Source of the DNA: Rhodospirillales bacterium
GTDB taxonomy: Bacteria > Pseudomonadota > Alphaproteobacteria > CACIAM-22H2
Length of the DNA: 33,091 nt
NCBI GenBank assembly: GCA_947445225.1
Contig: CANFCX010000018.1
Span: 1-33,091, forward strand
Direction: 5' to 3'
The notes under the pieces are model-generated. The model worked only from the letters and a program-made list of their open reading frames with translations, did not search any database and had not been told where the DNA came from. Shown piece after piece: positions 1 to 8,469 of this stretch. The position numbers and the translations under genes are program-made. Each line of letters begins with the position of its first letter. Positions within the stretch are counted from its first letter, which is position 1.

Positions 1-666
1 AGTTTGGCTCACGCCCGCTTCACCGAGACCCTGCTGACCGCTATTCCACAAGAATGCCCGCGCATCGTGCTTACCGGCAGCACACGCAAGTTCACGCGGC
101 TACCGGACCCCGCCGCGGACGCCGTGCGTAAGGGCGAGGCAGCGTTCCTCGCCTCCGGACGGCCGGGAGTGATGTTGCACCCCACGATGATTTATGGCGC
201 TCCCGACGAGCGCAACGTCAACCGTATCCTGCGTTTGGCACGGGGCTGGCCGCGCTTTGTGCCTTTGATCCTGCCGCTGCCGGATGGGGGTAGAAACGTC
301 CTGCAGCCGATCTTCGTCGACGACATGGTTGAGGCCCTGGCGGCGGCGACGAGCCAGGTCCGGGCATTCGGCCCACCCATAATTGTCGCGGGTCCCGAGC
401 CGATCACCTATGCCGACATGGTCCGCGCCTGCGCCTGCGCCATGGGCAGAAAGGCGCGGGTTGTCGGGGTGCCGGTGAAATGGCTGGCGGCGATTGCCCG
501 CCTGGCGGCGCGATGGGGGATCCGACTGCCCTTCGATGCCGCGGAATTCGCCCGCGCCGGCGAGGATAAACGGTTCGACATTTCCGACATGCAGACGCGG
601 CTTGGCGTCAACCCACGTCCGTTCGCCGACGGATTGCGGCTGAAAGTCGAGCGAGGCTGGATGTAA
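1..666 (+). CDS. NAD-dependent epimerase/dehydratase family protein, 5'-truncated by window edge
   Basis: The frame is open from the first base, so this is the C-terminal two thirds of a larger protein. The N-terminal Rossmann part with the glycine-rich NAD motif lies outside the window. What remains resembles the substrate-binding half of extended/atypical SDR epimerases: a strand ending in LTGSTRKF, a helix with Lys and Glu (VRKGEAAFLASG), then HPTMIYGAPDERNVNRI, the usual place for the 'RP..iYG..D' segment, and the later FVDDMVEAL segment. A TTG near base 4 is not a believable start because the fold would lack its cofactor site. A strong terminator follows the stop, so the gene ends its own transcription unit. 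Neighbouring polysaccharide genes suggest a nucleotide-sugar epimerase, possibly WbpV-like, but a respiratory-complex-associated SDR cannot be excluded. Confidence 0.75.
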   Translation, partial: SLAHARFTETLLTAIPQECPRIVLTGSTRKFTRLPDPAADAVRKGEAAFLASGRPGVMLHPTMIYGAPDERNVNRILRLARGWPRFVPLILPLPDGGRNVLQPIFVDDMVEALAAATSQVRAFGPPIIVAGPEPITYADMVRACACAMGRKARVVGVPVKWLAAIARLAARWGIRLPFDAAEFARAGEDKRFDISDMQTRLGVNPRPFADGLRLKVERGWM

Positions 667-697
667 CCCGGTTATTGTTTGGACTGCCGACATGCGC

Positions 698-733
698 GCC
701 CTCCGTATCGTTCGATACGGGGGGCTTCTTTTT
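698..733 (+). terminator. Rho-independent terminator after the epimerase gene
   Basis: A 13-bp stem (698-710 with 713-725; one G.T wobble, tightest loop GTTC) is followed by TTCTTTTT. It sits 31 bases after the epimerase stop and before the ribosome-binding site of the next gene. It therefore argues against any start of that next gene at about base 692, which would put the hairpin inside coding sequence. Confidence 0.85.
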
Positions 734-817
734 GGCGTGACGGGGAGGGTATCCACGGGGATGATGTCGAGGATTCGGGCGGCGAGTGTTGTCCGCGCCC
801 GAAATAAGGAGCCACCG

Positions 818-2128
818 TTGGCGGAAGCCGCGTCATCTCACCCCACCAAATCCGCTGCCGGGCCGTTCGTGACCCAGGGCGGCGCGGCGCGTTTGCACGG
901 GGGGCACGCCTTGGGCTTGGCTGCCGCACTCCTGCTTCCCCTCGCAGTTCTGGCACCCAAGGGACTGAGTGTCCTGCTTCCGGCGACGGCATTGCTGGGT
1001 CTGGCGATGTTTTGGCATCGCCACCGCCATTTGCCCCGCATCCCCGCGACACCGGCATTGATCGTATTCGGCGTTGTCGTCTGGGGTGCGGTCAGCGCCG
1101 CGTGGTCGCCGCGCGCCGCGTCGAGCCTATCGTTAAGTATCGAACTTGGGGTTGAGTTTCTCAGTGGCCTCGTCGCCCTGGGGCTGGCGATGAGCCTCGC
1201 TGACGATGAACGGCGCGCCGTTGAACGGGGTGCGGTCATCGGATTGCTTGGCGGCCTTGCCCTGCTTTTCGTTGAGTGGGCGACATCCGGCGTCTTGAGC
1301 CACGCCTTTGGGTCCCTGACCGGCAGCGCGGGCGTGAGTTTTCCGACGGTTCTCAATCGCCCGGCCACGATCGTGGCGCTGGGCTTGTGGCCGGCAGGCC
1401 TGGCCCTGTGGAAGCGCTCTCCATGGCTTGGCGCCGCGGTTGCCGCGGGGGCCTTCGCTCTGGTGGCGCAAACCGAAAGCATGGCGGCGTTGGTAGCGCT
1501 TTTCGCCGGGGCCGGTGTCTTTGCCCTTGCCCGGCCCTGGCCCGCGCCGACGACCGCCTTTGTTGCCGCGACCCTGACCGCCGGCATTGTCCTGGCGCCG
1601 GCGCTGGCGACCTATGTTCTCCCGCCGCTTACCCAAATCCAGATGAGCCACTCGGTCTTGGCCTCGGTCTATCACCGCGTGCGGATTTGGGAGTTCTCCG
1701 GTCATGAGATCGCGGAGAGGCCGATTTCCGGTTGGGGATTGAACGCCTCGCGCCACATTGGCGAGGCCGGCGCCAAACTCCGCCTCGATCGGGAGGTTGC
1801 CGAAAGCGATCCGCGCTACCAGAGCCTGCGCCAGTGGTTTCAAGGCGAGGAAATCGACCTGATGCCCCTGCACCCCCACAATGCCCCTTTGCAGCTCTGG
1901 TTGGAGCTCGGCGCCGTGGGGGCCGCGCTGGGCTGCGCGCTGATCCTCGCCGTGACCGCCGCGGTTCGCAGGCAGTCCGATCGCGACGTCAAGGCGGCTT
2001 GGTTGGCGCAGATCACGGCCGCCCTGTTATTGGCATCGATTAGTTTCGGGCTGTGGCAGGCCTGGTGGCAGGGTGGCTTGTGGTTGACCGCGGTCTTTGC
2101 CGCCGCCATCGGCCGCGCAAGACGCTGA
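818..2128 (+). CDS. O-antigen ligase/polymerase-like membrane protein (Wzy_C/WaaL family)
   Basis: Predicted polytopic inner-membrane protein of 436 residues with about ten hydrophobic segments and a large periplasmic loop. The loop carries an Arg-rich start (YHRVRIWEFSGHEI), then RPISGWGLNASR, and ends in LHPHNAPLQLWLELGAVG. This P-x-x-G-x-G ... HPHN ... Q..E.G pattern is the signature of the Wzy_C domain found in WaaL ligases and some Wzy polymerases, which join or extend undecaprenyl-linked glycans. The start is chosen at TTG 818 because AAGGAG at 806-811 lies six bases ahead. The upstream in-frame start at 692 would span the terminator hairpin. The gene lies six bases before the phospho-sugar transferase gene, so the two are probably co-transcribed. 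Ligase and polymerase cannot be told apart from sequence alone. Confidence 0.82.
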   Translation: MAEAASSHPTKSAAGPFVTQGGAARLHGGHALGLAAALLLPLAVLAPKGLSVLLPATALLGLAMFWHRHRHLPRIPATPALIVFGVVVWGAVSAAWSPRAASSLSLSIELGVEFLSGLVALGLAMSLADDERRAVERGAVIGLLGGLALLFVEWATSGVLSHAFGSLTGSAGVSFPTVLNRPATIVALGLWPAGLALWKRSPWLGAAVAAGAFALVAQTESMAALVALFAGAGVFALARPWPAPTTAFVAATLTAGIVLAPALATYVLPPLTQIQMSHSVLASVYHRVRIWEFSGHEIAERPISGWGLNASRHIGEAGAKLRLDREVAESDPRYQSLRQWFQGEEIDLMPLHPHNAPLQLWLELGAVGAALGCALILAVTAAVRRQSDRDVKAAWLAQITAALLLASISFGLWQAWWQGGLWLTAVFAAAIGRARR

Positions 2129-2134
2129 CCGGCG

Positions 2135-3163
2135 ATGGCGTGGACAGTTGCGATAGGCGCCGCGGGATTGTGCGCCGTCCTGGCTTTCGCCGGCACCTGG
2201 TTCCTGATCCGGCTGCTGCGGCAGAAAGCCATCCTGGACCACCCGAATGAACGCAGTTCGCATCGCCAACCCACGCCGCGCGGCGGCGGCATCGCGGTCG
2301 TCGGCGCCATACTTGTCGTGTGGATTGGCTCGGCGTCTCTGGGGTTCGCGGAAGCCTTCGGATTCTGGTCGATCGTTGCCGCCACGTTGGGTCTTGCGGC
2401 CCTGAGCTGGTTCGACGACCTGCGCGGCCTGTCGCCGGCCTGGCGGCTGTTGGGGCAGGCAATCGCGGTTGCGGTCGGCCTCACGACCTTTGTCGATCAA
2501 CCGCCGATCTTTCAGGGATTGCTGCCGCCGGCCGTCGATATCGCCGTCACCGGCGTCTTGTGGGTTTGGTTTCTCAATCTTTTCAACTTCATGGATGGGA
2601 TCGACGGAATTTCGGGCGTTGAAACCTTGGCTTTGGGATCCGGCGTGGCGGCCGTGGCGGCGACTTTCGGACTGAGCGGCGCGTTGGTCTTCCACGGTGC
2701 CACCCTGGCCGGCGCGGCCGCCGGCTTTTTGTGGTGGAACTGGCACCCGGCCCGCATTTTTCTGGGCGATGTCGGAAGCGTAACGCTGGGTTATCTGCTC
2801 GGCTGGCTTCTTTTGTCGATGGCCAGCGAAGGGGCTTGGTGCGCGGCCGCGATTCTGCCCCTCTATTATCTTGCCGATGCCACACTTACTCTGCTGAAAC
2901 GCCTCGCGCGCGGTGAAAAGGTGTGGCGGGCCCACGCGCAGCATTTTTACCAAAAGGCGGTGCGCCGCGGGTTTACCCACGCTCAAACCGCCGGCGCCGT
3001 CCTTATCGCCAACCTCGTCTTGATTGGACTGTCGGTCTCGGCCGAGACCGGCGCCCGTTGGGCGGCACTAGCGGCCGCGACCTTCACCGTGGCCGCTCTT
3101 CTGTGGCACTTCTCGGATGGGCGGCTGCCCCGCGATCGGGGACCCGACCGCACGCAGCGATGA
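2135..3163 (+). CDS. WecA/WbpL-type undecaprenyl-phosphate glycosyl-1-phosphate transferase (MraY family)
   Basis: A 342-residue multi-spanning membrane enzyme of glycosyltransferase family 4. It is expected to transfer a sugar-1-phosphate from a UDP-sugar to undecaprenyl phosphate at the cytoplasmic face, starting a glycan repeat unit. Family hallmarks in order: DHPNERSSH with PRGGG near the N-terminus, the Mg-binding Asp pair in SWFDDLRGL (D94, D95), NFMDGIDG at about residues 151-158, FLGDVGSV, and the C-terminal loop HAQHFYQKAV. The last feature is typical of WecA/WbpL/TagO relatives rather than MraY itself. It follows the ligase-like gene by six bases and precedes a WbpM-type dehydratase, the same pairing as wbpL-wbpM at the end of Pseudomonas O-antigen clusters. 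The sugar substrate cannot be read from the sequence; N-acetylfucosamine-type sugars are a reasonable guess. Confidence 0.88.
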   Translation: MAWTVAIGAAGLCAVLAFAGTWFLIRLLRQKAILDHPNERSSHRQPTPRGGGIAVVGAILVVWIGSASLGFAEAFGFWSIVAATLGLAALSWFDDLRGLSPAWRLLGQAIAVAVGLTTFVDQPPIFQGLLPPAVDIAVTGVLWVWFLNLFNFMDGIDGISGVETLALGSGVAAVAATFGLSGALVFHGATLAGAAAGFLWWNWHPARIFLGDVGSVTLGYLLGWLLLSMASEGAWCAAAILPLYYLADATLTLLKRLARGEKVWRAHAQHFYQKAVRRGFTHAQTAGAVLIANLVLIGLSVSAETGARWAALAAATFTVAALLWHFSDGRLPRDRGPDRTQR

Positions 3164-3254
3164 TGCCAGCCGCCGGCTCGGTGTGTTAGTGTCGCGTTCG
3201 GGTTGAGTTGGCCTGCCCTGTAATCGCCGTCATCGTGAGCTACGGTCAAAATTC

Positions 3255-5183
3255 GTGAAATTTCCTAGCCGATATCTGCCTGTCGTCGCCTTTGCGCATG
3301 ACATGACGATGGCGGCAATTTCCTTTGTCCTGTCCCTTCGCCTGCGGCTGGGCGAGGATTTCCTGTTGGCCTCGCAGGACTTTCTGATCATCGGCACGGT
3401 CATGTTCACGCTGGTTTCCGCGAGCGTGTTCTGGTCGATGCGGCTTTACCGGGGCATCTGGCGTTACGCGTCCTTGAGCGATCTGGTCGCCATCGCCCGC
3501 GCGGTCACCTATTCGATCCTCATCTTTCTGCCGGTCATGTTTTTTCTGACCCGCCTGCAAGCAATGCCCCGATCGATGCTGGTCATCAATTGGTGTGTTC
3601 TGCTCATCCTGCTCGGCGGTCCGCGCGTTCTCTATCGGTTGATGAAGGATGGCCGGCTCGAACTGCGTTCCGGCGCGGATCAGACCGCGAATCGGCGGGT
3701 GCCGGTGCTTCTGGTCGGAATCGATAGCGGCGCCGAGATGTTCATTCGCGCCATGGATCACCGGCCGACCGCGCAATACCGCGTGGTTGGCATCATCGAC
3801 GATCGCGGCACGCATGTCGGCCGCAACATCCGCGGCATCGAAGTTTTGGGCACGCTGGACGATCTCCCTCAGGTTGTTGAAAAGCTCGACCGGTCCGGCC
3901 GCCGCCCCCGCCGCCTTATCCTGACCGGCAGCAAGATCGACGGCGCGAGGTTGCGTCGCCTTTTGGACGAGGGTGAACGTCTGGGCCTTTCGCTGGCCCG
4001 TGCGCCCAAAGCCACCGATTTCAAGCTCGGGTTGGGCGATGAATCCGAGATTCAGCCCGTCGCCATCGAGGATTTGTTGGGCCGCGCCCAAACCGTTCTC
4101 GACCGCGATGCCATGAGGGCGCTGGTCGCCGGCCGGCGCGTCATGGTGACGGGCGCCGGCGGGACCATCGGCTGCGAACTTGTGCGCCAGATCGCCGAAC
4201 TTGGACCCGCGCATGTGGCCTTGCTCGATGCCAGCGAATTCAATTTGTACTCGATCGACCTTGAACTTTCCGAACGGCAGTCGAATGTCTCGCGCCGCGC
4301 TTATTTCGCCGATGTGCGTGAGCGCGAACGTTTGGCCGCCATCGTTTCGGCGGAGCGCCCGGACCTGGTTTTTCATGCCGCGGCCATGAAACATCTACCG
4401 ATCGTCGAGGCTTTTCCCGATGACGGCGTGTTGACCAACGTGATCGGGACGCGAAACGTGGCCGAGGCTTGCCGCGCGGCCGGCGTCGCGGCGATGGTGT
4501 TGATCTCCACCGACAAGGCCGTCAACCCGACCAGCGTCATGGGGGCGTCCAAACGCCTCGCCGAGGCTTATTGCCAGACCCTCGACCAAATCGAACAGGG
4601 CCGCAGTGGCGGGACCCGTTTCGTCACCGTGCGCTTCGGCAATGTGTTGGGATCGACCGGATCGATCGTGCCGCTGTTTCAGCGCCAGGTCGCGGCCGGC
4701 GGCCCCTTAACCGTAACCCACCCGGATGTGAGGCGTTATTTCATGACGGTGCGGGAAGCCGTCGAGTTGGTGCTTCAGGCCACCGCTCTCGGCGTCAAGG
4801 GCGCGCATGACGGCGGGCGCATTTTCGTGCTCGACATGGGTGAGCCGGTTCGGATTCAGGACCTCGCGCGGCAGATGATCCTTCTCGCCGGGAAACATCC
4901 GGACACGGACATTCGCATCGTCTACACCGGGCTGCGGCCCGGCGAGAAGCTGGACGAGGAGCTTTTTCATCCCGGCGAGGCGCCGGCGCCGACCTCCGCG
5001 AAAGGTGTCCTCCTGGCCACGCCGCGGACCGCCAATCATGCCTTCATCGCCCGCGGAATCGAGGAATTGGAAGAAGCGAGCCGAGCCGGGCGCAGTCAGG
5101 CGGCGCTTGCCTTGTTGGCTCGACTCGTCCCCGAATACCAAACGACTCTCGCCGCGAATTCGCGCCTCGCGGCCACCCGCTAA
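3255..5183 (+). CDS. capD: Membrane-anchored nucleoside-diphosphate-sugar 4,6-dehydratase (CapD/WbpM/PglF family)
   Basis: A 642-residue protein in three parts: about four N-terminal membrane segments (roughly residues 10-130), a CoA-binding-like Rossmann domain (from about residue 148), and a C-terminal extended SDR domain. In the SDR domain the NAD motif VTGAGGTIG sits near residue 297 and the active-site stretch ISTDKAVNPTSVMGASKR near residue 417. The usual catalytic Tyr of YxxxK is Met here, as in WbpM-type large dehydratases, so the protein is not broken. Family members convert UDP-GlcNAc to the 4-keto-6-deoxy sugar for O-antigen or glycoprotein sugars. The start is a GTG, 91 bases after the upstream transferase stop. 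The C-terminus matches the family (TGLRPGEKLDEELF) and is complete. Confidence 0.9.
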   Translation: MKFPSRYLPVVAFAHDMTMAAISFVLSLRLRLGEDFLLASQDFLIIGTVMFTLVSASVFWSMRLYRGIWRYASLSDLVAIARAVTYSILIFLPVMFFLTRLQAMPRSMLVINWCVLLILLGGPRVLYRLMKDGRLELRSGADQTANRRVPVLLVGIDSGAEMFIRAMDHRPTAQYRVVGIIDDRGTHVGRNIRGIEVLGTLDDLPQVVEKLDRSGRRPRRLILTGSKIDGARLRRLLDEGERLGLSLARAPKATDFKLGLGDESEIQPVAIEDLLGRAQTVLDRDAMRALVAGRRVMVTGAGGTIGCELVRQIAELGPAHVALLDASEFNLYSIDLELSERQSNVSRRAYFADVRERERLAAIVSAERPDLVFHAAAMKHLPIVEAFPDDGVLTNVIGTRNVAEACRAAGVAAMVLISTDKAVNPTSVMGASKRLAEAYCQTLDQIEQGRSGGTRFVTVRFGNVLGSTGSIVPLFQRQVAAGGPLTVTHPDVRRYFMTVREAVELVLQATALGVKGAHDGGRIFVLDMGEPVRIQDLARQMILLAGKHPDTDIRIVYTGLRPGEKLDEELFHPGEAPAPTSAKGVLLATPRTANHAFIARGIEELEEASRAGRSQAALALLARLVPEYQTTLAANSRLAATR

Positions 5184-5210
5184 CCCAATCCAGAAGCTCC
5201 GAGAGAAAAC

Positions 5211-6806
5211 ATGACCGCCGAGATACGCGTGGCACGAGCCCTGATCTCCGTTTCCGACAAAACCGGAATCGTCGAGTTCGGACGTTTTCTTGCCGCGCGC
5301 GGTGTCGAGATCCTTTCAACGGGTGGCTCCGCCAAAACCCTGCGCGAAGCCGGCATCACCATCATCGAGGTCGCCGACCACACGGGTTTTCCGGAAATCA
5401 TGGATGGCCGCGTCAAGACCCTGCACCCGCGCATCCATGGCGGCATCCTCGGCCGTCGCGACGCCCCCGAACACGTCCAGGCGATGGCCACACACGGCAT
5501 TACCCCGATCGATCTGGTCATCGTGAATCTCTACCCTTTTGCCGCAACGGTGGCTTCCGGCGCTTCCTTTTCGGAATGCGTCGAGAACATCGATATCGGC
5601 GGGCCGGCCTTGATCCGCGCGGCGGCGAAGAACCACGATTTCGTCGCCGTCGTGACCAATCCCGCGGACTACGCGATGGTCATGGACGAGCTGAAGCGGC
5701 TTGAAGGCGGCACCGATCTCGCCTTGCGCGTCAGGCTGGCGGCGACCGCCTACGCCCACACCGCCGGCTACGATGCGGCGATCGCCGCGTGGTTCGGAAC
5801 GGCCCAACCCACAGTCTTCCCGGAAAAATTGGTGTTCACGGCGGAGAGGCGGCAGTCGTTGCGTTATGGCGAGAACCCGCATCAGCAGGCGGCTTTCTAC
5901 GTGGGCGCGATCGATATCGCCAGCCGCCAACGCCCCGGCCTGGCGACCGCCGTGCAGATCCAAGGCAAGGAATTAAGCTACAACAACCTCGGCGACACCG
6001 ATGCCGCTCTCGAATTGGCCGCCGAGTTCGCGCCGCCGGCCATTGCCATCATCAAACATGGCAATCCCTGCGGCGTGGCCGTGGGCGACAACCTCTTGGA
6101 GGCCTACAAGCGGGCCCTGGCTTGCGATCCGGTCAGCGCCTTTGGTGGGGTCATCGCGGCCAACCGCACGCTCGACGGTGACACCGCCGCGGAGATCGCG
6201 AAGATATTCACGGAAGTGATCGTCGCACCCGAGGCCGATGCGCGCGCACGCGCCGCTCTCGCGGCAAAGAAAAATCTAAGGCTGCTGATAACCGGGGGAA
6301 TGCCCGACCCTTCGGCGACAGGCATGACGCTGCGGAGCGTGGGCGGCGGGTTCTTGGTCCAGACTCGCGACAATGGCCGTGCATCGCGCGATGGCGTCAA
6401 AATCGTCACCAAACGGGCGCCGACGCCCGCCGAGATGGACGACCTGTTGTTCGCCTTCTCGGTTTGCAAACACGTCAAATCCAACGCCATCGTCTACGCC
6501 AAGAACGGGCGCACCGTCGGCATCGGCGCGGGACAGATGAGCCGCGTCGATTCCTCGCGTATCGCCGCCTGGAAGGCGGAGGAAACCGGGCATGCCGCCG
6601 GGGAAAGCGCACGCAGAACCAAAGGTTCCGTCGTGGCTTCGGACGCTTTTTTTCCTTTCGCCGACGGGCTGCTTGCCGCCGCCGCCGCGGGCGCGACCGC
6701 CGTGATTCAACCCGGCGGATCGGTCAAGGATGCCGACGTGATTGCGGCTGCGGACGAGGCCGGCCTCGCCATGGTGTTCACTGGCATCCGGCATTTCCGT
6801 CATTAA
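5211..6806 (+). CDS. purH: Bifunctional AICAR formyltransferase/IMP cyclohydrolase
   Basis: PurH catalyses the last two steps of de novo IMP synthesis in the cytoplasm: formylation of AICAR with 10-formyl-THF, then ring closure. The 531-residue length is normal. The N-terminal cyclohydrolase (MGS-like) domain starts with [16 protein letters not shown] and carries [13 protein letters not shown]. The transformylase domain has the catalytic Lys-His pair in IIKHGNPCG (about K282-H283), the SNAIVYAK stretch near residue 424, and a C-terminal substrate-binding end (FPFADGL ... [10 protein letters not shown]). It lies 27 bases behind the polysaccharide genes on the same strand, so it may be read from them or from a promoter inside capD. 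The next gene is convergent. The function is housekeeping and the sequence shows no oddity. Confidence 0.97.
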   Translation: MTAEIRVARALISVSDKTGIVEFGRFLAARGVEILSTGGSAKTLREAGITIIEVADHTGFPEIMDGRVKTLHPRIHGGILGRRDAPEHVQAMATHGITPIDLVIVNLYPFAATVASGASFSECVENIDIGGPALIRAAAKNHDFVAVVTNPADYAMVMDELKRLEGGTDLALRVRLAATAYAHTAGYDAAIAAWFGTAQPTVFPEKLVFTAERRQSLRYGENPHQQAAFYVGAIDIASRQRPGLATAVQIQGKELSYNNLGDTDAALELAAEFAPPAIAIIKHGNPCGVAVGDNLLEAYKRALACDPVSAFGGVIAANRTLDGDTAAEIAKIFTEVIVAPEADARARAALAAKKNLRLLITGGMPDPSATGMTLRSVGGGFLVQTRDNGRASRDGVKIVTKRAPTPAEMDDLLFAFSVCKHVKSNAIVYAKNGRTVGIGAGQMSRVDSSRIAAWKAEETGHAAGESARRTKGSVVASDAFFPFADGLLAAAAAGATAVIQPGGSVKDADVIAAADEAGLAMVFTGIRHFRH

Positions 6807-6818
6807 GCCGGCCGATGG

Positions 6819-8198
6819 CTAATCGCGGCTCTCGCGCACACCCAACAAGAGCACCCAGCCGGCGACCAAGAATACCAGGATGACAACGAGCCCCGCGCGC
6901 TGACTGTTGGCGACCTGCGTCACGACGGCGACGGTGAAGGGCGCCAGGAAGGCGGTAGCCTTTCCCGACAAGGCGAACAGGCCATAGAATTCGCCTATCA
7001 TTTCCGGCGGCGCGAGGCGGCCGATCATCGTCCGGCTTGCCGCCTGCATCGGCCCCATGCAGATGCCGAGCAGAATGGCGAAACCCAAGAAAACTTGCTC
7101 CTGCGTCGACGCAAAGATGGCGCCCGGGGCGCGCGGCGAAAGTTCGACGAAAAAGAGCACGCCATCACTCGTGACCGACAAGATGCCGAGTGTTGCTATC
7201 GCCACGCCGATGATCGTCGCCACGATCGTCGGCTTCGACCCCCACCGATCGTCGACGGATCCGCCCAGAAATGCACCAAGGGCGGCAAGTATCGTCAGGA
7301 TAATCCCGAAGGAACCGAGTTCCGTCGTCCCCCAGCCGAAAATCCCCGCGGCGTAGATGCCGCCGAAAGCGATCACGGCCGCCAGCCCGTCATTGTAGGC
7401 CATGAACGCCGCGAGAAAGAGCGCGGGGTTACGGTAGCGCCCGAGGTTACGGATCGTCGCGATCAGCCGATGAGTGCCCAAACGTACAGCCGCCGCTTGA
7501 CCATGCCCCGTGCGCACGACGTCTGGCACGAACAGAAACATCGGCATCACAAAAACGACCAGCCAAAGGGCCGACGCCGGACCGGTGAGACGTTCGGCCT
7601 CGAAGGTCGCCCGGTCCAGCCCAAAGAGGGCTTCGCCGGCAGGGACTGCGACGCCCAGCAGCTCGGGTCGCGTGACGATCAGGGTTATGAACAGCGCCAC
7701 AAGGCCACCGAGATAACCCATGGCCCAGCCAAAACCGGAAAGCCGCCCCATATGCGAGGGCGATACCAATGTGGGCAGGAGGGCATTGTTGAAGACGATC
7801 GAGAACTCCGCCCCGATCGTCGCCACGACGATGGCGAACATGACAAAGCCGATAAGATCGGGCCGCCCCGGCAGTGCCCACCACAGGAGCAGGCATCCGA
7901 TGACCGCGAGGGCTTGAAACGCGAAGATCCACGGTTTTCGTGGCCCGCCTGCGTCGGCGATCGCTCCCAAAAAAGGACTGAGAACAGCGATCACCACACC
8001 CGCGATTGATTGCGTGTAACCCCAAAGCGCCTGCCCCTCAATCGGATCGCCGACCATCTGCGCCGCAAAATAGGGCGCAAAAATGAAGGTCGTAACGACC
8101 GTAAAAAAGGGCTGGTTCGCCCAATCGAACATCGCCCAGGAGAAGCGCGCCGCCTTGGAGGCCGCGGGCCGCGAACTGCTTTCTGCCGCCCCCAACAT
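6819..8198 (-). CDS. MFS transporter, UMF1/Atg22-like family
   Basis: A 459-residue inner-membrane protein with about twelve hydrophobic segments. The N-terminal stretch FSWAMFDWANQPFFTVV followed by IFAPYFAAQM is the signature of the UMF1 subfamily, related to fungal Atg22 vacuolar amino-acid effluxers. Later landmarks include FLGAIADAGGPRKPW after the second segment and SRTMIGRLAPPEMIGEFYG in the C-terminal half. The substrate is unknown; export of amino acids or related small molecules is a family-based guess. ATG 8198 is preferred over the overlapping GTG at 8201. The ribosome-binding region is unusual: the only purine-rich stretch ahead of the start is a run of eight G inside a perfect hairpin. 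The gene is convergent with purH, with 12 bases between the stops. Confidence 0.85.
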   Translation of the reverse strand: MLGAAESSSRPAASKAARFSWAMFDWANQPFFTVVTTFIFAPYFAAQMVGDPIEGQALWGYTQSIAGVVIAVLSPFLGAIADAGGPRKPWIFAFQALAVIGCLLLWWALPGRPDLIGFVMFAIVVATIGAEFSIVFNNALLPTLVSPSHMGRLSGFGWAMGYLGGLVALFITLIVTRPELLGVAVPAGEALFGLDRATFEAERLTGPASALWLVVFVMPMFLFVPDVVRTGHGQAAAVRLGTHRLIATIRNLGRYRNPALFLAAFMAYNDGLAAVIAFGGIYAAGIFGWGTTELGSFGIILTILAALGAFLGGSVDDRWGSKPTIVATIIGVAIATLGILSVTSDGVLFFVELSPRAPGAIFASTQEQVFLGFAILLGICMGPMQAASRTMIGRLAPPEMIGEFYGLFALSGKATAFLAPFTVAVVTQVANSQRAGLVVILVFLVAGWVLLLGVRESRD

Positions 8199-8205
8199 CA
8201 CGCCA

Positions 8206-8231
8206 CCCCCCCCTTGCGCTCAAGGGGGGGG
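8206..8231. repeat. Perfect C8/G8 hairpin at the MFS gene start
   Basis: An 11-bp perfect inverted repeat, C8-TTG and CAA-G8, encloses a four-base loop (CGCT). It lies eight bases upstream of the MFS start codon on the minus strand. In the mRNA the G8 arm would be the only candidate Shine-Dalgarno region and would be paired in the hairpin. There is no T-run on either side, so it is not a typical terminator. Homopolymers of eight are also prone to slippage. Confidence 0.7.
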
Positions 8232-8305
8232 TTATACCTCGGGGATCGCGGGCAAGCGATGGCGCTCTGCCGAGAATCGAAGAGGTGGACGGCGGTTCGC
8301 ATTTC

Positions 8306-8334
8306 TTGCCGGCCCCGCCAGCGACGGATATAGT
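8306..8334 (+). promoter_or_regulatory. Sigma-70-type promoter of tRNA-Gly
   Basis: TTGCCG (8306-8311) and TATAGT (8329-8334) are separated by exactly 17 bases. The expected start near base 8341 is about 17 bases ahead of the tRNA. Confidence 0.65.
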
Positions 8335-8357
8335 TTTCGCTGCGGGGCTGTGTTGTT

Positions 8358-8431
8358 GCGGGTGTAGCTCAATGGTAGAGCAGAAGCTTCCCAAGCTTAC
8401 GACGAGGGTTCGATTCCCTTCACCCGCTCCA
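8358..8431 (+). tRNA. tRNA-Gly (anticodon CCC)
   Basis: A complete cloverleaf of 74 bases with encoded CCA. The acceptor arms GCGGGTG and CACCCGC pair perfectly. The D arm GCTC...GAGC, the anticodon loop TTCCCAA and the T loop TTCGATT are all present. It closely resembles E. coli glyU. The anticodon stem carries one weak outer pair. Decoding GGG is expected. A low-G+C gmd gene lies directly beyond its 3' end in opposite orientation, so this tRNA could mark an integration site, although no second copy of its 3' end is visible in the window. Confidence 0.95.
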
Positions 8432-8469
8432 TTTTCATTCGGGTATTTAAGCCTTCGCCGGTTCGGCCC

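Noticed and set aside
692-817. N-terminal extension of the O-antigen ligase-like gene
   Set aside because: It would translate through a rho-independent terminator; TTG 818 has a well-placed AAGGAG.
3246-4394. A 382-codon open frame antisense to capD
   Set aside because: It lies wholly over a convincing dehydratase gene, has no recognisable domain, and is what high-G+C codon bias produces on the opposite strand.
7095-8009. A 304-codon open frame antisense to the MFS gene
   Set aside because: Its composition (Arg, Asp, His, Gln) is typical of an antisense shadow; the MFS frame shows clean membrane helices.
8404-8431. att-site duplication of the tRNA-Gly 3' end flanking gmd
   Set aside because: No second copy of the tRNA 3' segment was seen up to the next genes.
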